A stretch of 64,000 nucleotides of DNA from Massilia sp. CFBP 13721 (lineage in GTDB: Bacteria > Pseudomonadota > Gammaproteobacteria > Burkholderiales > Burkholderiaceae_D), in NCBI RefSeq assembly GCF_014842025.1, contig NZ_JACYUY010000019.1:54545-118544 (forward strand), written 5' to 3'. How positions within the stretch are numbered: position 1 is the stretch's first letter; every line of letters begins with the position of its first letter. Both the position numbers and the translations under genes were made by a program. Below, in pieces: positions 51,603-61,132 of the stretch. The notes below the pieces were generated by a model. The model had not been told where the DNA came from. It worked only from the letters and a program-made list of their open reading frames with translations, and did not search any database.

Positions 51603-51618
51603 TGTTTCACGTGGAACA
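51603..51618. promoter_or_regulatory. parS: parS site 1
   Basis: TGTTTCACGTGGAACA, matching TGTTNCACGTGNAACA. It overlaps the first base of the terminator that follows. Confidence 0.88.
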
Positions 51619-51652
51619 AAGCCGGACAGGTGTGAGCCGTCCGGCTTTTTTA
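51618..51652 (+). terminator. Intrinsic terminator between parS 1 and parS 2
   Basis: AAAGCCGGAC pairs perfectly with GTCCGGCTTT around an 11-nt loop and is followed by more Ts. It would end transcripts from the TSUP permease gene before the mnmG promoter region. Confidence 0.9.
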
Positions 51653-51681
51653 TTGCTTGAAGACGGTACAAACAGCCCCAT

Positions 51682-51697
51682 TGTTTCACGTGAAACA
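51682..51697. promoter_or_regulatory. parS: parS site 2
   Basis: TGTTTCACGTGAAACA, the perfect palindromic ParB recognition sequence. Confidence 0.93.
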
Positions 51698-51719
51698 TCG
51701 CATTAAACACTCGCGCCTG

Positions 51720-51735
51720 TGTTCCACGTGAAACA
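51720..51735. promoter_or_regulatory. parS: parS site 3
   Basis: TGTTCCACGTGAAACA, a consensus match 22 bp after site 2. A TATAAT hexamer at 51785-51790 follows, probably the mnmG -10. Confidence 0.92.
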
Positions 51736-51825
51736 AAACCAGCGCCAATTTTGGCCGCGCTGCGTTTGAGAACGCAAAAGCTCCTATAATCGCGCATTAG
51801 ACTCCTCGCCTCACACCTTCCCATC

Positions 51826-53766
51826 ATGCTATTTCCAACTGAATTCGACGTGATCGTCGTCGGTGGCGGCCATGCCGGTACCGAGGCCGCACTCGCGTCC
51901 GCACGCATGGGGCAGAAGACCCTGCTCCTCACCCACAATATCGAAACCCTGGGCCAGATGTCTTGCAATCCATCGATTGGCGGCATCGGCAAAGGCCATT
52001 TGGTGAAAGAAGTCGACGCCCTCGGCGGCGCGATGGCAATCGCCACCGATGAAGCCGGCATCCAGTTCCGCATCCTGAACTCATCCAAGGGACCGGCGGT
52101 GCGTGCCACCCGCGCCCAGGCCGACCGCATCCTGTACAAGGCTGCGATCCGTTCGCGCCTGGAAAACCAGCCAAACCTGTGGCTGTTCCAGCAGGCGGTT
52201 GACGACCTGCTGGTCGAAGGCGACCGCGTGGTCGGCGCCGTCACCCAGATCGGCTTGCAGTTCCGCGCCCGTGCCGTGGTGCTGACCGCCGGCACTTTCC
52301 TGGACGGTAAAATCCACGTCGGCCTGCAAAACCATACCGCCGGCCGCGCCGGCGACCCGGCTGCGGTCGCCTTGTCGAGTCGTTTAAAAGAACTGAAACT
52401 GCCGCAGGGACGCCTGAAAACCGGGACGCCGCCGCGCATCGATGGCCGCAGCATCGATTATTCGGTGCTGGCCGAGCAGCCCGGCGACCTCGATCCGGTG
52501 CCCGTGTTTTCCGTGATGGGCAATGCCGCCATGCACCCGCGGCAGGTGCCGTGCTGGGTCACGCACACGAATGCGCAGACCCACGACATCATCCGCAACG
52601 GCCTCGATCGCAGCCCGATGTATACCGGCGTGATCGAGGGCGTCGGCCCACGCTATTGCCCGTCGATCGAAGACAAGATCCACCGCTTCGCCTCCAAGGA
52701 ATCGCACCAGATCTTCCTCGAGCCGGAGGGGCTGACGACGCACGAAATCTACCCGAACGGTATCTCGACCAGCCTGCCGTTCGACGTGCAGATCGCCCTG
52801 GTGCGCTCCATGAAAGGCATGGAAAACGCCTTCATTTTGCGTCCTGGCTATGCCATCGAATACGATTATTTCGACCCGCGCGGCCTCAAATCGTCGCTGG
52901 AAACGAAGGCGATCCATGGCCTGTTCTTTGCCGGCCAGATCAACGGTACCACCGGCTACGAAGAAGCAGCCGCCCAAGGACTGCTCGCCGGTATGAACGC
53001 CGCCCTGCAAACCAAAGGGGAAGACGCCTGGACGCCGGGCCGCTCGGAAGCCTATCTCGGTGTGCTGGTCGACGATTTGACCACGCAAGGCGTGGCCGAA
53101 CCCTACCGCATGTTCACCAGCCGCGCGGAATATCGCCTCTCTCTGCGCGAAGACAATGCCGACATGCGCCTCACCGACATGGGCCGCAAGCTGGGCGTGG
53201 TCGGCGATGCCCAGTGGGCGGCCTTCGAGACCAAACGCGAAGCGGTGGCGCGCGAGCTGGAACGCCTGCGTTCGACCTGGGTCAATCCGCGCATCCTGGG
53301 CGCCGCCGAATCCGAGCGCGTCGTCGGCCAGGCGCTGGAACGCGAGTACAACCTGGCCGATTTGCTGCGCCGTCCGGGCGTCGAATACACGACCCTGATG
53401 ACGATGACCGGGGTTGAAGGCCAGCCGCTGGCCGGCCCTGGCGTGGCCGATCCGGCAGTGAAGGAACAGGTCGAAATCCAGCTGAAATACGCCGGCTACA
53501 TCGACCGCCAGGCGAAAGAAGTCGAGCGCCACGACCACTACGAGAACCTGAAATTGCCGGAAAACCTGGATTACCTGGACATCGCCGCGCTCTCCTTCGA
53601 GGTGCGCCAGAAGCTCGATAAACAGCGTCCGGAAACGCTTGGACAGGCATCGCGCATCTCCGGTGTGACGCCGGCGGCGATCTCTCTGCTGCTGGTGCAC
53701 CTGAAAAAACGCGGCGCAAAAGGTTTCACGGCAACCGCAGCGACCAACGAGGAGGCAGCACAGTGA
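51826..53766 (+). CDS. mnmG: tRNA uridine-5-carboxymethylaminomethyl modification enzyme MnmG
   Basis: 646 residues, full length. FDVIVVGGGHAGTEAALASARMG is the FAD site, MSCNPSIGGIGKGHLVKEVDALGG and RVRTRAQADR-type text (AVRATRAQADRILYK) follow. The large domain has GRLKTGTPPRIDGR and the C-terminal helical domain has HYENLKLPENLDY and ISGVTPAAISLLLVHLKK. With MnmE it modifies the wobble uridine of several tRNAs. First gene of the mnmG-rsmG-parA-parB block, with three parS sites directly upstream. Confidence 0.97.
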   Translation: MLFPTEFDVIVVGGGHAGTEAALASARMGQKTLLLTHNIETLGQMSCNPSIGGIGKGHLVKEVDALGGAMAIATDEAGIQFRILNSSKGPAVRATRAQADRILYKAAIRSRLENQPNLWLFQQAVDDLLVEGDRVVGAVTQIGLQFRARAVVLTAGTFLDGKIHVGLQNHTAGRAGDPAAVALSSRLKELKLPQGRLKTGTPPRIDGRSIDYSVLAEQPGDLDPVPVFSVMGNAAMHPRQVPCWVTHTNAQTHDIIRNGLDRSPMYTGVIEGVGPRYCPSIEDKIHRFASKESHQIFLEPEGLTTHEIYPNGISTSLPFDVQIALVRSMKGMENAFILRPGYAIEYDYFDPRGLKSSLETKAIHGLFFAGQINGTTGYEEAAAQGLLAGMNAALQTKGEDAWTPGRSEAYLGVLVDDLTTQGVAEPYRMFTSRAEYRLSLREDNADMRLTDMGRKLGVVGDAQWAAFETKREAVARELERLRSTWVNPRILGAAESERVVGQALEREYNLADLLRRPGVEYTTLMTMTGVEGQPLAGPGVADPAVKEQVEIQLKYAGYIDRQAKEVERHDHYENLKLPENLDYLDIAALSFEVRQKLDKQRPETLGQASRISGVTPAAISLLLVHLKKRGAKGFTATAATNEEAAQ

Positions 53767-54467
53767 GGGGTTTTGACCGCGAAAAATTGATGACGGTGCT
53801 GAGCGACGGCATCGACGAGATGGATTTGCCCCTGTGGGCGGCTCAGCGCGAACAATTAATGGATTACCTGGCCCTGATGGCCAAGTGGAACGGCGTCTAT
53901 AACCTGACGTCGCTGCGCGATCCACTGCAAATGGTGACCCACCACGTGCTCGATTCGCTGGCCGCGGTGCCGGCGTTCGCCGAGGCGAAAAACGTGCTCG
54001 ACGTCGGGGCAGGGGGCGGCTTGCCCGGCATCGTACTGGCAATCGCCCGGCCGGACATTAAAGTGTCGCTGATCGACACCGTGCACAAGAAAACCGCGTT
54101 TTTGACGCAGGTGAAAGCCGAGCTGGGCTTATCCAACGTCACCGTGTACACGATGAAGGTGCAGGATCTGCAGGCGGGGCCGTTCGACGTCATCACTTCG
54201 CGCGCGTTTGCCGACCTGTCGGATTTCGTCAACTGGTCCAGGCACCTGCTGGCCGAGGGCGGGCAATTCATCGCCCTGAAAGGCACGGCGCCGGCCGAGG
54301 AACAGGAGCGGCTGCCGGCGGCGTGGAAAATCAAGGAACTACGGCCGATCAGGGTGGCGAAACTGGAAGCGGAGCGGCACCTGGTTTTCATCGAGAAGCG
54401 CATCGAAAAGCAGATCGAAAAGCAGATCGAAAAGCAGATCGAAAAGCAGAGCGGAAACGCAGCGTAA
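53763..54467 (+). CDS. rsmG: 16S rRNA (guanine(527)-N(7))-methyltransferase with a repeat tail
   Basis: 234 residues. The start is GTG at 53763, overlapping the mnmG stop as GTGA and preceded by GAGGAGG. YLALMAKWNGVYNLTSLRDP and LDVGAGGGLPGIVLAIARPD (SAM site) with SRAFADLSDFVNWSRHLL identify RsmG. The C-terminus carries IEKR followed by four copies of IEKQ encoded by 12-bp repeats, about 20 residues beyond the usual end. These should form a charged helix outside the fold. Confidence 0.95.
   Translation: MRGFDREKLMTVLSDGIDEMDLPLWAAQREQLMDYLALMAKWNGVYNLTSLRDPLQMVTHHVLDSLAAVPAFAEAKNVLDVGAGGGLPGIVLAIARPDIKVSLIDTVHKKTAFLTQVKAELGLSNVTVYTMKVQDLQAGPFDVITSRAFADLSDFVNWSRHLLAEGGQFIALKGTAPAEEQERLPAAWKIKELRPIRVAKLEAERHLVFIEKRIEKQIEKQIEKQIEKQSGNAA
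54390..54449 (+). repeat. 12-bp tandem repeat in the rsmG 3' end
   Basis: Four perfect copies of ATCGAAAAGCAG (54402-54449) after one degenerate copy (ATCGAGAAGCGC, 54390-54401). The unit is in frame, so copy-number change would lengthen or shorten the protein tail by four residues. Confidence 0.95.
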
Positions 54468-54486
54468 ACAAATTAACGATATAAAT

Positions 54487-54550
54487 GGTTTATGCCGTTT
54501 ATTCCATATAAACCAATGTAATGGTTTATTGAGAATGATCGGTATAAACC
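54487..54550. promoter_or_regulatory. Cluster of GGTTTAT/ATAAACC heptamers upstream of parA
   Basis: GGTTTAT at 54487-54493 and 54523-54529, its shortened form GTTTAT at 54497-54502, and the inverse ATAAACC at 54508-54514 and 54544-54550. They lie in the 108-bp AT-rich gap before parA. The arrangement looks like an iterated binding site for a repressor or architectural protein controlling parAB. Confidence 0.6.
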
Positions 54551-54575
54551 GTATAGTCGTGTCTGGAAAGAACAG

Positions 54576-55346
54576 ATGGCAAAAATATTTTGTGTGGCAA
54601 ACCAAAAGGGTGGCGTCGGTAAGACCACCACCAGCGTCAACCTGGCGGCGGGACTGGCCAAGCTGGAACAGCGCGTGCTGCTGGTCGACCTCGACCCGCA
54701 GGGCAATGCGACCATGGGCGCCGGCATCAACAAGGCCAGCCTGGCCGCATCGACATACCACGTGCTGCTCGGTGAAGCGGAAGTGACCGAGGCGCGCCAG
54801 CGTTCGGAAGCAGGGCGCTTCGACGTGCTGCCCGCGAACCGAGAGCTGGCCGGCGCCGAAGTCGAGATGGTGGAACTCGACAGCCGCGAGCGCAGGCTGA
54901 AGCACGCCCTGGCCAAGGTCGATGGCGACTACGATTTTATTTTGGTCGACTGCCCGCCCGCCCTGTCGATGCTGACCCTGAACGGCCTGTGCGCCGCGCA
55001 TGGCGTGATCATCCCGATGCAGTGCGAGTACTACGCCCTCGAGGGCTTGTCCGACCTGGTCAACACGATCAAGAAGGTGCATGCGAACCTGAACACGGAT
55101 CTGAAGATCATCGGGCTGCTGCGCGTGATGTTCGATCCGCGCATGACCCTGTCGCAGCAAGTCTCGGCCCAGCTCGAGCAGCACTTCGGCGGCAAGGTCT
55201 TCAAGACGATCATCCCGAGGAATGTGCGCCTGGCCGAAGCGCCGTCGTACGGCGTGCCGGGCGTGAGCTTCGATCCGTCCTCGAAGGGCGCGCAGGCGTA
55301 CATCGCGTTCGGGGCCGAAATGGTCGAGCGCATCAAGACAATGTAA
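54576..55346 (+). CDS. parA: Chromosome partitioning ATPase ParA
   Basis: 256 residues. The deviant Walker A is KGGVGKTTT near residue 11, Walker A' is VLLVDLDPQGNATMG, and Walker B is FILVDCPPALSMLT. The form is the small chromosomal type without an N-terminal DNA-binding domain. It drives segregation of parS-ParB complexes over the nucleoid. It is followed by parB after 18 bp. The heptamer cluster upstream separates it from rsmG, giving it its own control region. Confidence 0.97.
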   Translation: MAKIFCVANQKGGVGKTTTSVNLAAGLAKLEQRVLLVDLDPQGNATMGAGINKASLAASTYHVLLGEAEVTEARQRSEAGRFDVLPANRELAGAEVEMVELDSRERRLKHALAKVDGDYDFILVDCPPALSMLTLNGLCAAHGVIIPMQCEYYALEGLSDLVNTIKKVHANLNTDLKIIGLLRVMFDPRMTLSQQVSAQLEQHFGGKVFKTIIPRNVRLAEAPSYGVPGVSFDPSSKGAQAYIAFGAEMVERIKTM

Positions 55347-55364
55347 GGGATACATAAAACAACC

Positions 55365-56234
55365 ATGGCGACGAAAAAACTCAAGGGCCTCGGCCGCGGC
55401 CTCGATGCGCTGCTGGGCGGGGACATGGACGACGCACCCGCACCGGTGGGGGCACCCTCCGCGCTGCCGATCGCCCAGCTCCAGGCCGGCAAGTACCAGC
55501 CGCGCACCCGCATGGACGAGGGCGCCCTTGGCGACCTGGCCGCCTCCATCAAAACCCAGGGCATCATGCAGCCGGTGCTGGTTCGTCCCATAGACGGCGG
55601 GCGCTACGAGATCATCGCCGGCGAACGGCGCTTCCGCGCGGCGCAGCTGGCCGGACTCGACGAAATCCCGGTACTGGTGCGCGACGTCGACGACCAGGCC
55701 GCGGCGGCCATGGCCCTGATCGAGAACATCCAGCGCGAAGACCTCAATCCGCTGGAAGAAGCGCAGGGCATCGCGCGCCTGATCTCGGACTTCGATTTTA
55801 CCCACGAGCAGGCGGCGCATGCCGTCGGCCGCTCGCGCAGCGCCGTGTCGAACTTGCTGCGCCTGGTGAACCTGGCGCAACCTGTGCAAACCATGCTGAT
55901 GGCGGGCGACATCGACATGGGCCATGCCCGTGCGCTGTTGTCAGTTGACAACGCCAGCCAGATTGCGCTGGCCAGCCACGTGGTGGCGAAACGGCTGTCG
56001 GTGCGCGACACCGAAAAGCTGGTGGCGCGCGCGCTCGAAGAACAGACCAGCTCCGCCACCCAGCCGCGCCTGAAAGAAAAGTCGGGAGACATCGTGCGCC
56101 TGGAAGAAGAACTGTCGGACAAGCTGGCGACGCCGGTCGCGTTCAAGATGGGGCCGAAAGGCAGGGGGCAGATGATCATCGATTTCGCCGACCTGGATAT
56201 TCTGGAAGGGGTGTTGGCGCGACTGCGGGCGTAG
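55365..56234 (+). CDS. parB: Chromosome partitioning protein ParB
   Basis: 289 residues. LKGLGRGLDALLGGD is the conserved ParA-interacting N-terminus, YQPRTRMDEGALGDLAASIKTQGIMQP and GERRFRAAQLAGL form the CTP-binding domain. The helix-turn-helix (FTHEQAAHAVGRSRSAVSNLLRLV) binds parS, and a dimerisation domain ends the protein. The four parS sites at 47.9 and 51.6-51.7 kb match its expected recognition sequence. Confidence 0.97.
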   Translation: MATKKLKGLGRGLDALLGGDMDDAPAPVGAPSALPIAQLQAGKYQPRTRMDEGALGDLAASIKTQGIMQPVLVRPIDGGRYEIIAGERRFRAAQLAGLDEIPVLVRDVDDQAAAAMALIENIQREDLNPLEEAQGIARLISDFDFTHEQAAHAVGRSRSAVSNLLRLVNLAQPVQTMLMAGDIDMGHARALLSVDNASQIALASHVVAKRLSVRDTEKLVARALEEQTSSATQPRLKEKSGDIVRLEEELSDKLATPVAFKMGPKGRGQMIIDFADLDILEGVLARLRA

Positions 56235-56417
56235 TTTGTTCAACTTCTGCGGCGTACGCCTGTGGATAAGCTTGTCGATAAGCGTGTACGCAGGCGTGTA
56301 TGGAGGTGTGGGCAAGCCGGTGGAAAAGCGGTGGAGGGGCTGGGGATAAAGCTAAGGGGACAATCCGGTGAGCAATCGGCGTGGCCGAAACGGGTGTTGC
56401 GCCATGCAGGCATGCAT

Positions 56418-56439
56418 GGTGGGCATGCCCACCCTACGG
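56418..56439. repeat. Minimal GTAGGGTGGGC-family palindrome
   Basis: GGTGGGCATGCCCACC is a perfect 16-bp palindrome (56418-56433) followed by CTACGG, the reversed end of the family consensus. It is the shortest copy in the window. Confidence 0.65.
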
Positions 56440-56765
56440 ACCTGCTCTGTATATTGTGGATAAACATGTGCGCAAGCTTGTGCGAAGCGAGTGGATGATG
56501 TGTGTGCAAGCTCGGAGCACCAAACTGGTGCGTTCAAGCGAGAGACCAATCGGCACTGCAACCAATCAATAAACTGATTTTCGCGTTACCACAGGATGCC
56601 GCAGCGCGCTACCGCAAAACTACGGTAGCAGTCACAGCAACGGCTCGCATTTCTGCTTCCACATCTGTATTTCCTGACGCGAACTACTGCGAAAACCCCC
56701 GTTTCGAGCAATATTCCGGTGCCATTTTGCGCCTGTGGGAAATGGTTTGGCACAACGGGAATCGT

Positions 56766-56795
56766 TTGACTCAGATGCACTAACGAACATATAAT
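56766..56795 (+). promoter_or_regulatory. Sigma-70 promoter of the ATP synthase operon
   Basis: TTGACT (56766-56771) and TATAAT (56790-56795) with an 18-bp spacer, 64 bp before the atpI start. It is the best sigma-70 match I noticed in the window. Confidence 0.8.
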
Positions 56796-56859
56796 CCCGC
56801 TGATTCATGTAATTACCACACCGTAACTCGTTTCAAATGGCCAAGGCGAAAGAATAAAA

Positions 56860-57198
56860 ATGTTGCGCCTGGTCTCCCTGCAATTGATCGCGACAGCAGT
56901 CGTCGGCCTCGTTGCCGCACTGTTGGGGGGATGGCCTGCGATGTTTTCGGCGGTACTCGGCGGAATCTGTTGTGTCGTGCCCAACGGCATCATGGCGGTG
57001 CGGCTATTCGCCAGCGCGCAGAAAGCGGGCGGGGCAAATCCCGCAACGTTTTTCATCTGGGAATTTATAAAGATTGCACTGACGGTTGCCCTGCTATGGA
57101 TGACCGCCACGCTGTACCACGACCTGAACTGGCTGGCGCTTCTCGCCGGGTTCGTCGTGGCGCTGAAAAGTTACATATTCTTATTATTTAGGCACTGA
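56860..57198 (+). CDS. atpI: ATP synthase subunit I
   Basis: 112 residues with four hydrophobic segments (about 5-25, 28-48, 63-82 and 88-110). GGWPAMFSAVLGGICCVVPNGIMAVRLF is typical of the proteobacterial AtpI/UncI family. AtpI helps assemble the c-ring and is not part of the finished enzyme. First gene of the operon, one base before atpB. Confidence 0.92.
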   Translation: MLRLVSLQLIATAVVGLVAALLGGWPAMFSAVLGGICCVVPNGIMAVRLFASAQKAGGANPATFFIWEFIKIALTVALLWMTATLYHDLNWLALLAGFVVALKSYIFLLFRH

Positions 57199-57199
57199 T

Positions 57200-58036
57200 A
57201 TGACGACAACCGTAGAAGGCGCAGCACACCACGCGCCCACCGCATCAGAGTACATCAAGCACCACCTGGGCCACCTGTCGACGAGTCATCAGAACGGTCC
57301 GGTCGATTTTTCCGTGATCAATCTCGATACCGTGTTCTGGTCGATCGCCATGGGCGTGCTCGGTTGCCTGATCATGTGGTCCGCAGCCCGCAAAGCGACG
57401 GCCGGTGTGCCGGGCCGCTTCCAGGCAGCCGTCGAAATCCTGGTCGAAATGGTGGATAACCAGGCCAAGGCCATCGTCCATGGCGACCGCAGCTTCATCG
57501 CGCCGGCCGCGCTGACCGTGTTCGTCTGGGTCGCCCTGATGAACTCGCTGGACTTCCTGCCGGTCGACCTGTTCTCGGCCGCCTTCGGCTGGTTCGGCGT
57601 CGAACATCTGTTCCCGTACCACCGCGTCGTGCCAACCGCCGACCTGAACGGCACCATCGGTATTTCGCTCGGCGTGCTGGTATTGATGCTGTACTACGGC
57701 ATCAAGATCAAGGGCTTCGGCGGCTGGCTCCACGAATTGTTCGCAGCTCCGTTCGGCATCTATATGGCGCCGTTCAACCTGCTGCTGAACATCATCGAAT
57801 ACGCAGCAAAAATGGTGTCGCTCGGTATGCGACTGTTCGGCAACATGTTTGCCGGCGAGCTGTTGTTCCTCTTGATCGCTTTGCTTGGCTCGACCGCTAC
57901 CGTCTTCGGTTTCGCCGGTCAGGTGCTGGCCGGCTCGATCTGGGCAATCTTCCACATCCTGATCGTCTTCCTGCAGGCATTCATCTTCATGATGCTGACG
58001 CTGGTGTACCTCGGTCAGGCCCACGAAGGCCACTGA
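57200..58036 (+). CDS. atpB: ATP synthase Fo subunit a
   Basis: 278 residues. The C-terminal helices carry SLGMRLFGNMFAGELLFLLIALLG, in which the Arg is the essential proton-path residue facing the c-ring, and IFHILIVFLQAFIFMMLTLVYLGQAHEGH ends the protein. The N-terminus is soluble and hydrophilic. The 89-bp gap to atpE has TAG-rich text (58067-58085). Confidence 0.97.
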   Translation: MTTTVEGAAHHAPTASEYIKHHLGHLSTSHQNGPVDFSVINLDTVFWSIAMGVLGCLIMWSAARKATAGVPGRFQAAVEILVEMVDNQAKAIVHGDRSFIAPAALTVFVWVALMNSLDFLPVDLFSAAFGWFGVEHLFPYHRVVPTADLNGTIGISLGVLVLMLYYGIKIKGFGGWLHELFAAPFGIYMAPFNLLLNIIEYAAKMVSLGMRLFGNMFAGELLFLLIALLGSTATVFGFAGQVLAGSIWAIFHILIVFLQAFIFMMLTLVYLGQAHEGH

Positions 58037-58125
58037 TCGGCGCAGAAGCATCGAACAGAATCGTAGTAGTAACGAAGTAGTAGTTTTTAATCCAGCTTTT
58101 TTTAAATTCACTTTTTGGAGTAATC

Positions 58126-58371
58126 ATGACTGACCTTTCTTTTGTTGCACTGGCTTGCGGTTTGATCATCGGCCTGGGTGCTATCGGTGCTTGTATCGGT
58201 ATCGCTATCATGGGCGGTAAATACCTCGAAGCTTCTGCACGTCAGCCAGAACTGATGAACACCCTGCAGACCAAGATGTTCCTGCTGGCCGGTCTGATCG
58301 ACGCGGCATTCCTGATCGGCGTCGGTATCGCCATGCTGTTCGCATTCGCGAACCCGTTCGTCCCAGTCTAA
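58126..58371 (+). CDS. atpE: ATP synthase Fo subunit c
   Basis: 81 residues, two-helix hairpin. The first helix is LACGLIIGLGAIGACIGIAI, the polar loop is ASARQPELMN, and the proton-carrying carboxylate is Asp59 in FLLAGLIDAAFLIGVG. It uses Asp and so is predicted to be H+-coupled; the Na+-ligand Gln/Glu-Ser pattern is absent. TTGGAG upstream is a good ribosome site, fitting its high copy number. Confidence 0.97.
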   Translation: MTDLSFVALACGLIIGLGAIGACIGIAIMGGKYLEASARQPELMNTLQTKMFLLAGLIDAAFLIGVGIAMLFAFANPFVPV

Positions 58372-58396
58372 GACGACGCATCTCAGGTTTTGAAGG

Positions 58397-58426
58397 GCCG
58401 AACCATCGCGGTTCGGCATCCGTTTT
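58397..58426 (+). terminator. Stem-loop after atpE
   Basis: GCCGAACC-ATCGC-GGTTCGGC, a perfect 8-bp stem followed six bases later by TTTTT. It lies in the atpE-atpF gap and could partly terminate or stabilise the atpE message. Confidence 0.6.
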
Positions 58427-58444
58427 TGTGAGAAGGAAAATACC

Positions 58445-58915
58445 GTGAACCTCAACGCAACCCTGTTTGCCCAGTTCGCAGTCTTCTTCATCCTGGCGAT
58501 GTTCACGATGAAGTTCGTCTGGCCACCGCTGATGAAAGCGCTCGACGAGCGCGCCGAGAAGATCGCCAACGGGCTGGCCGCCGCCGACCGCGGCAAGGCC
58601 GACCTGGCAGCCGCCGAAAAGCGCGTGCAGGCCGAACTGGCCGGTGCCCGTGACGAAGGCCAGAAGCGTATCGCCGATGCCGAAAAGCGCGCCGCGCTGA
58701 TCATCGACGAAGCCAAGAAGACCGCCGCCGAAGAAGCCGCCCGCATCGTTGCCAACGCAAAGGCCGACGCCGAGCAGCAAGTGACGCGCGCGCGCGAAGA
58801 ACTGCGTGGCCAGGTCGCTGCGCTGGCAGTGCAAGGCGCCGAGCAGATCCTCAAGCGTGAAGTGAACGCAGAAGCGCACGCCGCCCTGCTGTCGCAACTG
58901 TCGACCGAGCTGTAA
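58445..58915 (+). CDS. atpF: ATP synthase Fo subunit b
   Basis: 156 residues. One N-terminal membrane helix (LFAQFAVFFILAMFTMKFVW) is followed by a long charged coiled coil rich in Ala, Glu and Lys (ADRGKADLAAAEKRVQAELA and onward) that forms the peripheral stalk. Length is standard. GAAGGA precedes the start GTG at 58445. Confidence 0.96.
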   Translation: MNLNATLFAQFAVFFILAMFTMKFVWPPLMKALDERAEKIANGLAAADRGKADLAAAEKRVQAELAGARDEGQKRIADAEKRAALIIDEAKKTAAEEAARIVANAKADAEQQVTRAREELRGQVAALAVQGAEQILKREVNAEAHAALLSQLSTEL

Positions 58916-58917
58916 TC

Positions 58918-59451
58918 ATGGCCGAACTCGCAACCGTCGCCCGTCCCTACGCCGAAGCGCTGTTCCGTGTCGCCCAACAAGGCGACATGGCAGCCTGGTC
59001 CGAACTGGTGTCGCAACTGGCACAAGTCGGCGCCAACCCTGATGTGCAGGCGTTTGCCGCCAATCCGAAACTGAGCGCCACCGACCTGGTCGCCACCCTG
59101 GCCTCGCTGGTCAAGGCGCCGATGACGGTAGAGGCGCAGAACTTCCTGGCGATGCTGGCCGAAAACGGTCGTATTAGCCTGCTGCCGGAAATCGGCGCGC
59201 AGTTCCAGGAACTGAAGAACGCCCAGGCAGGTGCTGCCGACGCGACCATCTTCAGCGCCTTTGACCTGACCGATGCGCAGACCGCGCAGCTGGTCGGTAC
59301 GCTGGAAAAGAAATTCGGCCGCAAGCTCAACCCAACGGTGAGCGTCGACCCGTCGCTGATCGGTGGTGTGCGCGTGGTGGTCGGCGATGAAGTGCTCGAT
59401 ACCTCGGTCCGCGCCAAGCTGCAACAGATGCATGTTGCGCTGACTGCCTAA
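58918..59451 (+). CDS. atpH: ATP synthase F1 subunit delta
   Basis: 177 residues, starting 2 bp after atpF. TVARPYAEALFRVAQQGD at the N-terminus and GRKLNPTVSVDPSLIGGVRVVVGDEVLDTSVRAKLQQM (as adjoining blocks) at the C-terminus are the delta/OSCP signatures. It joins the top of F1 to the b-stalk. Confidence 0.96.
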   Translation: MAELATVARPYAEALFRVAQQGDMAAWSELVSQLAQVGANPDVQAFAANPKLSATDLVATLASLVKAPMTVEAQNFLAMLAENGRISLLPEIGAQFQELKNAQAGAADATIFSAFDLTDAQTAQLVGTLEKKFGRKLNPTVSVDPSLIGGVRVVVGDEVLDTSVRAKLQQMHVALTA

Positions 59452-59525
59452 ATCGAACTTTGCACCATCGCCGGCATCTCACGTCCTTGCCCTACGCATC
59501 AAGAAACTATTAGGAGTTAGCACTC

Positions 59526-61067
<1,542 letters not shown>

Positions 61068-61132
61068 TGTATGAAGAATCCGGCGCGCGCTTGCAAGGGC
61101 GCGCTGCCGGTGACCGGAAGGAGTAAGGACTC

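Larger units (their letters stand above)
56235..56859. other. 625-bp gap between parB and atpI
   Basis: No convincing gene. It contains two perfect DnaA boxes (TGTGGATAA at 56261-56269 and 56455-56463), a palindromic element (56418-56439), GT-rich text between 56270 and 56350, and the atp promoter near its right end. The DnaA boxes lack the TAG trinucleotides seen at 39-40 kb. Confidence 0.7.

Noticed and set aside
56502..56783. 93-codon frame between parB and atpI
   Set aside because: No ribosome site or family signal, and its 3' end runs over the -35 element and into the spacer of the atp promoter.
58067..58085. TAGTAGTAACGAAGTAGTAG in the atpB-atpE gap, similar to a DnaA-trio
   Set aside because: No DnaA box or GC spacer follows, and the position inside an operon makes an unwinding element unlikely; probably chance in a purine-rich leader.
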